6,650 bases of DNA from a bacterium (GTDB lineage: Bacteria > Desulfobacterota > GWC2-55-46), in NCBI GenBank assembly GCA_027310325.1, contig DAIDBB010000401.1:1-6650 (forward strand). The letters run 5' to 3'. Numbering within the stretch: the stretch's first letter is position 1; each line of letters opens with the position of its first letter. The notes under the pieces were generated by a model. It was not told the origin of the DNA. It saw only the letters and a program-made list of their open reading frames with translations, and searched no databases. The position numbers and the translations under genes are program-made. Positions 1-5,352 of this stretch are shown here, one piece after another.

Positions 1-206
1 GCCCTCGAGTACCTGTCGTTCCCCTCGGAGTCCGCGGGAGCGGTCTTGCCGAACTCGAGCCTAACTATATTGTTCGGGTGCCTTGAATAAAGGTCATCCT
101 GGAGCTTGGGCGAGATGACGTCATAGGGAGGGGCCATGACCTTGCTCATGTCACCGATTTTTTCAGTATTGAATAGGACGCCTCTGAACGGAAGTATATC
201 TGACAT
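1..206 (-). CDS. DUF1015-family protein, N-terminal fragment (runs off left edge)
   Basis: The first 68 codons of a gene that continues beyond position 1. It reads from an ATG at 206, beginning MSDILPFRGVLFNTEKIGDM. Around residues 24-31 is M-A-P-P-Y-D-V-I, and around 43-50 is H-P-N-N-I-V-R-L. This 'PFRG...APPYDVIS...HPxNIVRL' pattern is what I know as the start of the DUF1015 family, roughly 400-residue soluble proteins of unknown biochemical function found in many anaerobic bacteria. The start matches the usual family start. There is no strong Shine-Dalgarno: GAGAG lies only 2 nt from the ATG and AAGG about 15 nt away. The gene follows the arg-dap-folK operon in the same direction after a 114-nt gap with its own likely promoter, so it is probably a separate transcription unit. 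The family assignment is fairly sure and the function is unknown. Confidence 0.85.
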   Translation of the reverse strand, partial: MSDILPFRGVLFNTEKIGDMSKVMAPPYDVISPKLQDDLYSRHPNNIVRLEFGKTAPADSEGNDRYSR

Positions 207-242
207 AACTCTCTTTGGATACCTTAAATTTAATGGATGAAT

Positions 243-272
243 AAAATACTATTTCTTAAAAGCCTTTGTCAA
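243..272 (-). promoter_or_regulatory. Probable sigma-70 promoter for the DUF1015-family gene
   Basis: On the minus strand a perfect -35 hexamer, TTGACA (267-272), is followed after 18 nt by a -10-like TATTTT (243-248). This predicts a transcript start near 235 and a leader of roughly 30 nt before the ATG at 206. The surrounding sequence is much more AT-rich than the flanking genes. The boxes are seen directly; promoter activity is inferred from the match and from the position in the only real intergenic gap of the window. Confidence 0.6.
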
Positions 273-286
273 TGGGTTCAAGGCCT
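258..286 (-). terminator. Weak hairpin with short T run, possible terminator of the upstream operon
   Basis: On the minus strand AGGCCTT (280-286) can pair with AAGGCTT (260-266), including one G-T wobble, around a 13-nt loop. The last T's of the stem run into a TTTT tract (258-261). This is the best terminator candidate after the YHS gene, but the stem is short, the loop is large and the T run is brief. It overlaps the -35 box of the predicted downstream promoter. It may only attenuate, or be chance; read-through into the next gene is possible. Confidence 0.25.
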
Positions 287-320
287 GAAACCTTCCAGGA
301 CGGTAAAAACCGCAGGGATA

Positions 321-584
321 TCATGCCTTCAGCGACTCCAGAAACTTTTTTTTGCACTCTTCGCCGCAAAAATAATAGACCCTGCCGCCCTCGCTTACGC
401 TTACGGAGGTAGCTACTGGTATATAGCGCTTGCATACCTGGTCAAACACCATCTCCTCGCTCGCCTTTACCGGCGGCCCCCCGTTTTCTTTCTCCCGGGG
501 CCAACGGACGGTCACTACGGAGATTGAAGACTTTATGACCCGGTATGCCAGGTAAACAAGGATAAGAAATATTATGGTCTTCAA
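321..584 (-). CDS. Small membrane-anchored YHS/TRASH-like metal-site protein
   Basis: An 87-residue protein. Residues 1-16 or so are hydrophobic (MKTIIFLILVYLAYRV) and form a likely N-terminal membrane anchor, followed by a basic and polar linker (about 25-45). Residues 46-84 resemble a YHS/TRASH domain: F-D-Q-V-C with C51, then Y-Y-F-C-G-E-E-C with C73 and C77, then K-K-K-F. Such cysteine sets bind a metal ion in known YHS/TRASH proteins; binding here is inferred. The usual D-P-V/M-C motif is D-Q-V-C here. The start is TTG at 584, chosen because it overlaps the folK stop in a TTGA junction, has AAGGGA 5 nt upstream, and puts the membrane segment at the very N-terminus. The gene is translationally coupled to folK and ends the operon. 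Its function is unknown; a metal sensor or metal-handling role is only a guess. Confidence 0.8.
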   Translation of the reverse strand: MKTIIFLILVYLAYRVIKSSISVVTVRWPREKENGGPPVKASEEMVFDQVCKRYIPVATSVSVSEGGRVYYFCGEECKKKFLESLKA

Positions 585-1087
585 GTATGTCCCTTAAGCC
601 TTCTTACCCCTTTTTTATCGGGAAGGGCCTCGACGAGCTCGGACACCCTTTTTCCCAACAGCGGATGGACGAAATCCGGCGCTATTTCAGCCAGCGGCAC
701 CAACACAAAGGCCCTCTGGTGCGCATAGGGGTGCGGTATCGCGAGACCTTCTTCTTCAATGACCTCGTCTCCATAGAAGATTATATCAAGGTCTATCAGT
801 CTCGGCCCCCAGCGGACCGGTTGGGGCTTTCTTCCCATCTCTATCTCTATCGATTTCAGAAATCCGAGGAGAGCCCCAGGAGGGAGCCCGGTCCGGACTT
901 CTATGACCGAATTTATAAACGCACCCTGCCCTGCTACACCCCAGGGCTCGGTCTCGTAAAAGGAGCTCGACCTTATTAAAGTCACCTTGCCTTTCTCGGA
1001 CGTAACGAGATCCGCGGCCCTGCGGCAGTTTTCAAGCCTGTTGCCGAGGTTGGAGCCGATCGCGATAAATACCCTCTTACCGATCAC
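581..1087 (-). CDS. folK: 2-amino-4-hydroxy-6-hydroxymethyldihydropteridine pyrophosphokinase (HPPK)
   Basis: HPPK transfers pyrophosphate from ATP to 6-hydroxymethyl-7,8-dihydropterin, the step before dihydropteroate synthase in folate synthesis; it is cytosolic. The 168-residue length fits the single-domain family. Visible motifs are G-S-N-L-G (11-15), Y-E-T-E-P-W-G (44-50), the HPPK signature R-W-G-P-R-L-I-D-L-D (92-101) with the two Mg-binding aspartates D99 and D101, and H-P-x-x-H-Q-R-A-F-V-L-x-P-L (119-132). All key residues are present. The start is GTG at 1087, 13 nt after the dapL stop. No strong Shine-Dalgarno precedes it (only GAAAAG), so coupling to dapL translation is likely. The 3' end overlaps the YHS-like gene by 4 nt. 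It is a stand-alone HPPK with no fusion to FolB or FolP. Confidence 0.96.
   Translation of the reverse strand: MIGKRVFIAIGSNLGNRLENCRRAADLVTSEKGKVTLIRSSSFYETEPWGVAGQGAFINSVIEVRTGLPPGALLGFLKSIEIEMGRKPQPVRWGPRLIDLDIIFYGDEVIEEEGLAIPHPYAHQRAFVLVPLAEIAPDFVHPLLGKRVSELVEALPDKKGVRRLKGHT
590..595 (-). promoter_or_regulatory. Ribosome binding site of the YHS-like gene, inside the folK 3' end
   Basis: AAGGGA on the minus strand, 5 nt before the TTG at 584 and within the last codons of folK. It supports the TTG start and the 4-nt overlap with folK. Confidence 0.55.
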
Positions 1088-1100
1088 TTTTCGCGGCGTT

Positions 1101-2333
1101 TTAGAACTCCAGTTCGAGGCCCTTAAGCCTTCTTTTCATCTCTTCTATCACCCTGAACTCGTCCTCCTTGTCCTTGGCGATGAAGGTCGCGGAGAACCTC
1201 AAGTACCGTCCCACGTCATCCCATGGAACGGTAGAGATGTGCGCTTCTTTTATAAGATACCCGGAGACTTCTTCGGCGTTCTTGAAGACCGCCGACTTTG
1301 CAGACTTCGGCGCGTTGACATAAAGATAAAAGGACCCCTTCGGCATAGCCGCCGGAAACCCGCAGTAGTTGAGCGCGTCCACCATGAGCTTTAGCCTTCT
1401 TTTGTACTTTAAGGCTATCTTCTCCGTTATCTCGGGATGTTCGAGGGCGTATACGCCTGCCTTCTGTATGGCGATGAACTGCCCGGAGTCGTAATTGTCC
1501 TTCACATGCGCGAACGCGCTTATGACCTTCTCATTTCCCGCGACGAAAGCGAGTCTCCAGCCCGTCATGTTAAAAGCCTTGGAAAACGAGTGTATCTCTA
1601 CGCCGACTTCCTTTGCGCCCGGTACCGAGAGAAAGCTCAGGGGCTGCCCCTCGAAAGAAAGGGCGGCGTAGGCAGCGTCATGGACCACGACGATCTTATT
1701 CTTTCTGGCGAATTCGATTACCTTTTCAAAAAACCCCAGGGTTGCCGCCGCGCCCGTCGGGTTATTGGGGTAATTGATGTAAAGGAGCTTGGCGCCCTTA
1801 AGGTCTTTCGAGTCTATGCCGTCAAGGTCCGGTAGAAAACCGTTCTCCTGGCGCAGCGGCAGTTTTACGACGCGCCCGCCGTTCCACTCCGTATGCGTCG
1901 CCATAATGGGGTACCCAGGGACGGTCATGAGCACGCCGTCGTTCTGGTTTATGAAGGCGTCCGGTATCATCGCAAGGGCGGGCTTTGAGCCTATCGAGTG
2001 TATTATCTCTTTCGCAGGGTCTATCCCGGCGACACCGTATACCTTCTCAAGGTACTTCGCGGCCGATTCCTTCAGCTCCATGATGCCGTTATCGGCATAG
2101 CCGCGGTTCTCAGGCTTGGCGCATTCATGCTTAAGGGCCTCGACCACAAGCGGAAAGGCCATCTCGTCCGGCTCGCCAACGCCGAAATCAAGAAGCTCCG
2201 TATTGGGGCTTCTTCTCCGCGCCTCGGCCTTCGCCCTTTTTATCTTCTCGAACTTATAGATCTTCGTCTCCTTCCCAAAGGAACTCCCCCCTATCCTTTT
2301 GGCGAAAAGACCCTGTATGTAGCTCTCGGACAT
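1101..2333 (-). CDS. dapL: LL-diaminopimelate aminotransferase
   Basis: A fold-type I PLP aminotransferase of 410 residues, the usual DapL length. DapL converts L-tetrahydrodipicolinate and glutamate directly to LL-diaminopimelate and 2-oxoglutarate, bypassing the succinylase and acetylase branches of lysine and peptidoglycan synthesis. Visible motifs are G-V-G-E-P-D-E (51-57), G-Y-A-D-N-G (78-83), Y-P-N-N-P-T-G (188-194), H-D-A-A-Y (218-222) with cofactor residues D219 and Y222, the Schiff-base lysine K252 in S-F-S-K-A-F-N-M-T-G-W-R (249-260), and carboxylate-binding R379 in Y-L-R-F-S. The start is ATG at 2333, with a near-perfect AAGGAGGT 9 nt upstream. From memory, the N-terminus (KIYKFEKIKRAK) is of the bacterial DapL2-like type rather than the plant/Chlamydia type. 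Other class I/II aminotransferases such as AspC are the alternative, but context in an amino-acid operon ahead of folK favours DapL. Confidence 0.88.
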   Translation of the reverse strand: MSESYIQGLFAKRIGGSSFGKETKIYKFEKIKRAKAEARRRSPNTELLDFGVGEPDEMAFPLVVEALKHECAKPENRGYADNGIMELKESAAKYLEKVYGVAGIDPAKEIIHSIGSKPALAMIPDAFINQNDGVLMTVPGYPIMATHTEWNGGRVVKLPLRQENGFLPDLDGIDSKDLKGAKLLYINYPNNPTGAAATLGFFEKVIEFARKNKIVVVHDAAYAALSFEGQPLSFLSVPGAKEVGVEIHSFSKAFNMTGWRLAFVAGNEKVISAFAHVKDNYDSGQFIAIQKAGVYALEHPEITEKIALKYKRRLKLMVDALNYCGFPAAMPKGSFYLYVNAPKSAKSAVFKNAEEVSGYLIKEAHISTVPWDDVGRYLRFSATFIAKDKEDEFRVIEEMKRRLKGLELEF

Positions 2334-2342
2334 CCTGCCGTT

Positions 2343-2350
2343 ACCTCCTT
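2343..2350 (-). promoter_or_regulatory. Strong Shine-Dalgarno of dapL
   Basis: AAGGAGGT on the minus strand, 9 nt before the ATG at 2333. It is the strongest ribosome binding site in the window and lies in the 34-nt gap after the FAA hydrolase-like gene. Confidence 0.8.
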
Positions 2351-2367
2351 GCCTTTCCTTCGGTATA

Positions 2368-3159
2368 TTAGGCGCGCGCCGCTACCGTATTTATCAGGCT
2401 ACCTATCCCGTCTATGCGTACTTCGACCGTATCCCCAGGCTTCATCTTTCCGACCCCCGACGGGGTCCCTGTAGTTATTATGTCCCCCGGCAGAAGCGTC
2501 ATAACGTAAGAGACGAAGCTCAAAAGCTCGTATACGTTAAATATCATGTCGCTCGTGGAGGTATCCTGCCTCTTTTCCCTATTAAGGTAGGTCTCGATCC
2601 TCGCGTTAAGGGGATCAAGTCCGGTCTCTATCCACGGGCCGACGCACGCGAAGGTGTCAAACCCCTTCGCCCTCGTATACTGGATGTCCTTACCCTGAAG
2701 GTCCCTTGCAGTGACGTCGTTAAAACACGCGTACCCGAGTATATAGTCCCTTGCCCTCTCGACCGGGACGTCCTTGGCCTTCCTGCCGATTACAAGGGCG
2801 AGTTCGCCCTCGTAGTCGACCCTGCGAGACATGTGCGAAGGATATATGATCGAGTCCCCCGGGCCTATGACGGCGGTAGAGGGCTTAAGGAAGATCATCG
2901 GCTCTTCGGGGAGCGGCTTATTGAACTCCGCGGCATGTGCCTTGTAATTAAGCCCTATCGCCACTATCTTCGTAGGCCTTGCCGGCGAAAGAAGACCGAC
3001 AGAGGAGAGCTTTCTGGAGCTGGCGCCCTTCGTTAATTTCCTTATTTCATCCGCGTCACCCGGCGGCTGAGGAAACTTTTCTTCGACCCCGTAAACCGCC
3101 TCTTCTTCGATAACGCCCAGAAAAATCTTGTTTTCAGCAGAAAACCTGCAGATCCTCAA
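2368..3159 (-). CDS. Fumarylacetoacetate hydrolase (FAH) family protein
   Basis: A 263-residue enzyme of the FAH superfamily, which includes fumarylpyruvate and acylpyruvate hydrolases, 2-hydroxyhepta-2,4-diene-1,7-dioate isomerases, and oxaloacetate decarboxylases/tautomerases. A small N-terminal region (1-60) precedes the catalytic fold. Visible motifs are G-L-N-Y (69-72) with H75, the metal triad E117 and E119 in V-D-Y-E-G-E-L plus D148 in F-N-D-V-T, K165 in R-A-K-G-F-D-T-F, and T-T-G-T-P-S-G-V-G (229-237). The catalytic site therefore looks intact. The start is TTG at 3159, with AAGGGG 6 nt upstream; the product then begins MRICRF, typical for the family. It lies 15 nt after argG and 34 nt before dapL, so it is co-transcribed with amino-acid genes. 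The substrate cannot be read from sequence. A housekeeping role on oxaloacetate or a related keto acid would fit the context, but this is inference. Confidence 0.92.
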   Translation of the reverse strand: MRICRFSAENKIFLGVIEEEAVYGVEEKFPQPPGDADEIRKLTKGASSRKLSSVGLLSPARPTKIVAIGLNYKAHAAEFNKPLPEEPMIFLKPSTAVIGPGDSIIYPSHMSRRVDYEGELALVIGRKAKDVPVERARDYILGYACFNDVTARDLQGKDIQYTRAKGFDTFACVGPWIETGLDPLNARIETYLNREKRQDTSTSDMIFNVYELLSFVSYVMTLLPGDIITTGTPSGVGKMKPGDTVEVRIDGIGSLINTVAARA

Positions 3160-3165
3160 CGCAAA

Positions 3166-3171
3166 CCCCTT
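3166..3171 (-). promoter_or_regulatory. Ribosome binding site deciding the TTG start of the FAH-family gene
   Basis: AAGGGG on the minus strand, 6 nt before the TTG at 3159 and directly after the argG stop and its A run. No ATG or GTG in frame would give the family-typical N-terminus, so this site favours the TTG. Confidence 0.6.
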
Positions 3172-3174
3172 TTT

Positions 3175-4380
3175 TTAAGAACGTCCGTCAACCATCGCCT
3201 TTATCTTAAGGCGTAGCGCGTTTATCTTTATGAAACCTTCAGCGTCCTTCTGGTTGTAGACGGTGTCTTCCTCGAAGGTTGCGAAGTCCGGATGATAGAG
3301 CGACCTGGCGGCCTTCCTTCCGGCTACCGTCGCGCTGCCCTTGTAGAGTTTTATCCTGGCGGTTCCCGTTACCCCGGATGTCGCTTCATCTATGAGCTTC
3401 TGCATGGCGACCCTCTCGGGCGAGTACCAATAGCCGTAATAGACGAGCTCGGAATAGCGCGGGATGAGGCTGTCCCTTAAATGGAGCAGTTCCCTGTCCA
3501 TTGTTATTGACTCAACGGCCCTCCTTGCCGCGTGGAGTATCGTGCCGCCCGGGGTCTCGTACACGCCGCGGGACTTCATCCCCACATAGCGGCTTTCGAC
3601 CATGTCGGCCCTTCCGATGCCGTGCTCGCCGCCGAGCTCATTGAGGCTTGCGAGGAGCTTTGCGGGCGACATCTTCTTTCCGTTTATGGAGACCGGGTCT
3701 CCACCCTTGAACCCGATATCTATGTAAACTGGCCTGTCCGGTGCCTTTTCCGGGGAGACCGTAAGGACATACATGTCTTCGGGAGGCTCGGCCCACGGGT
3801 CTTCAAGGATGCCGCCCTCAAAGCTTATATGAAAAAGGTTCCTGTCCGAGCTGTAAGGCTTGGCCTTCGTGACGGGTACGGGTATCCCGTGCCTCTCGGC
3901 GTACTCGACGAGATCAGCTCTCCCCTTCATATCCCACTCGCGCCACGGGGCTATGACCTTTATGTGCGGGTCTATCGAATAATACGTTAGCTCGAACCTT
4001 ACCTGGTCGTTTCCCTTGCCCGTTGCGCCGTGCGCTACACCATCGGCGCGCATCGAACGGGCTATCTCCATCTGGGCCTTTGCTATGAGGGGCCTGGCTA
4101 TGGATGTACCGAGAAGATAAGTGCCTTCGTAAACGGAGCCTGCGCGAAGCATCGGGAAGACGAAGTCCTTCACGAACTCCTCTCTAAGGTCCTTTATGAA
4201 TATACGCTTGGCCCCGGTCCTCAGGGCCTTTTCTTTCAGGCCCTTAAGCTCCGAGCCCTGGCCGATATCCGCGGAAAAGGCGATTACCTCGCAGTTATAC
4301 CGCTCTATAAGCCACTTTATGATAACAGATGTGTCGAGCCCGCCGGAATAAGCCAGAACTACCCTTTTAATATCGCCCAT
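3175..4380 (-). CDS. argG: Argininosuccinate synthase
   Basis: ArgG joins citrulline and aspartate, using ATP and releasing AMP and PPi, to form argininosuccinate, the penultimate step of arginine synthesis. The 401-residue length is typical of the family. Visible motifs are the N-type ATP pyrophosphatase loop S-G-G-L-D-T-S (12-18), Y-L-L-G-T-S-I-A-R-P (88-97), G-A-T-G-K-G-N-D-Q-V-R-F-E (118-130), A-P-W-R-E-W (144-149), and D-R-N-L-F-H-I-S-F-E-G-G (179-190). All belong to the citrulline, aspartate and ATP sites of the family. The start is ATG at 4380, with AAGGAG 5 nt upstream. It lies 28 nt after argF. Its usual partner argH does not follow; an FAH-family gene comes next instead. Confidence 0.98.
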   Translation of the reverse strand: MGDIKRVVLAYSGGLDTSVIIKWLIERYNCEVIAFSADIGQGSELKGLKEKALRTGAKRIFIKDLREEFVKDFVFPMLRAGSVYEGTYLLGTSIARPLIAKAQMEIARSMRADGVAHGATGKGNDQVRFELTYYSIDPHIKVIAPWREWDMKGRADLVEYAERHGIPVPVTKAKPYSSDRNLFHISFEGGILEDPWAEPPEDMYVLTVSPEKAPDRPVYIDIGFKGGDPVSINGKKMSPAKLLASLNELGGEHGIGRADMVESRYVGMKSRGVYETPGGTILHAARRAVESITMDRELLHLRDSLIPRYSELVYYGYWYSPERVAMQKLIDEATSGVTGTARIKLYKGSATVAGRKAARSLYHPDFATFEEDTVYNQKDAEGFIKINALRLKIKAMVDGRS

Positions 4381-4408
4381 CTCATCTCCTTTTTATTCCC
4401 GGAAACAA

Positions 4409-5320
4409 TCATGTCGCCTCCGACATCAGGCGCTCAAGTATCGCTTTCTGTATATGAAGCCTGTTTTCAGCCTGGTCCCATACGGCCGAGTTGGCGCCTT
4501 CAAGGACCTCAGCCGTTATCTCTTCTTCCCTGTGGGCGGGCAGGCAGTGCAGCACCATGGCATCTTTTTTCGCGAGCCCAAGCACCCTTGAATTTATCTG
4601 ATAGCCTTTAAAGGCCTTAGCCCTCTTATCTTTCTCTTCCTCCTGCCCCATCGAGGCCCATACGTCGGTATTTAAGACATCAGAGCCCGCCGCGGCCTCG
4701 TCCACGCCTTGCGTAAGGCGTATATTCGGGTTAAGGGCCTTTGCTCTCGATAAAACAGCGGGGTCAGGGAAGTATCCATCAGGGCAGGCCAAAGTAAGCT
4801 CGAACCCGAGGAGCCCGGCGGCGTCTATCCATGAGTTGGCCATGTTATTGCCGTCGCCTATCCACGATACCTTGAGCCCACCGTACCCCCCCTTCTTTTC
4901 CACTATGGTCAGCACGTCCGCCAGCACCTGGCACGGGTGGTGGAGGTCGGTAAGCCCGTTTATAACAGGCGCAGTCGCGTAACTGGCGAACTCCTCTATT
5001 ATCTCATGGCCGAACGTCCTTATGACGACCCCGTCGACGTAGCGCGACATCACCCGTGCCGTATCCTTTATAGGCTCGCCGCGGCCAATCTGCGAGTCCT
5101 TCTGGCTGAGGAAAATTGCGTTACCTCCGAGCTGGTACATGGCCGTCTCGAAGGAGACCCTTGTCCTTGTTGAGGACTTCTCGAAGATGAGGCCCAGGAC
5201 CTTACCGAGAAGCGGACGGTGGGGTATCCCCTTTTTATGTCGCTCTTTCAAAGAGGCCGCCCTGTCGAGGAGGCTATCTATGTCATCTTTTTTTAGATCA
5301 AATATCGTAAGAAGATTCAT
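4409..5320 (-). CDS. argF: Ornithine carbamoyltransferase
   Basis: ArgF makes citrulline from ornithine and carbamoyl phosphate. The chosen start is ATG at 5320 (MNLLTIFDLK), giving 303 residues, the normal family length. The frame stays open to 5467, but that extension overlaps the argD 3' end and looks unlike any OTC N-terminus. Visible motifs are the carbamoyl-phosphate loop S-S-T-R-T-R (49-54), H-P-C-Q (128-131), the ornithine-binding D-V-W-A-S-M-G (219-225), and the catalytic H-C-L-P (258-261). The H-C-L-P and D-x-x-x-S-M-G pair indicate true ornithine carbamoyltransferase rather than acetylornithine or succinylornithine forms. The Shine-Dalgarno is weak (GGGAAA, 10 nt upstream). The operon position between argD and argG argues for the anabolic enzyme. 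Confidence 0.97.
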   Translation of the reverse strand: MNLLTIFDLKKDDIDSLLDRAASLKERHKKGIPHRPLLGKVLGLIFEKSSTRTRVSFETAMYQLGGNAIFLSQKDSQIGRGEPIKDTARVMSRYVDGVVIRTFGHEIIEEFASYATAPVINGLTDLHHPCQVLADVLTIVEKKGGYGGLKVSWIGDGNNMANSWIDAAGLLGFELTLACPDGYFPDPAVLSRAKALNPNIRLTQGVDEAAAGSDVLNTDVWASMGQEEEKDKRAKAFKGYQINSRVLGLAKKDAMVLHCLPAHREEEITAEVLEGANSAVWDQAENRLHIQKAILERLMSEAT

Positions 5321-5352
5321 CAAGATACCGTTTCCCGCATGACGCAAAGCAT
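5320..5352 (-). other. Ten-codon mini-ORF bridging argD stop and argF start
   Basis: Directly after the argD TAA (5353-5355) the minus strand reads ATG at 5352 and nine more sense codons (MLCVMRETVS). It closes at a TGA that shares its last base with the argF ATG (TGATG, 5318-5322). The layout would allow ribosomes finishing argD to re-initiate and be delivered to argF, whose own Shine-Dalgarno is weak. No ribosome binding site specific to the mini-ORF is obvious, so it may be coincidence. Confidence 0.2.

Noticed and set aside
298..315. CGGT-TTTT-ACCG mini-hairpin just after the YHS-like stop
   Set aside because: It has only four base pairs and no following T tract, which is too weak to call a terminator.
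237..527. 96-codon open frame on the plus strand starting in the intergenic gap
   Set aside because: It lies opposite the YHS-like gene, which has a convincing cysteine motif and folK coupling. The plus-strand frame starts in the AT-rich promoter region and gives a sequence with no domain.
2371..2380. Perfect 10-bp GC palindrome GGCGCGCGCC
   Set aside because: It is explained by Ala-Arg-Ala-type codons at the very end of the FAH-family gene; it is too short and not followed by a T run, so it is not a terminator.
1998..2474. 158-codon open frame on the plus strand
   Set aside because: It is antisense to the dapL start and FAH-family end, spans the gap containing the strong dapL Shine-Dalgarno, and has no family resemblance.
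3169..3177. A-run on the minus strand at the argG stop, considered as a frameshift slippery site
   Set aside because: argG already has its normal family length and ends at this point. The run is simply the stop codon next to the ribosome binding site of the following gene.
4030..4611. 193-codon open frame on the plus strand
   Set aside because: It is antisense to the start of argG and the end of argF, both of which carry full family motifs. The translation has no recognisable domain, so it is a shadow of codon bias.
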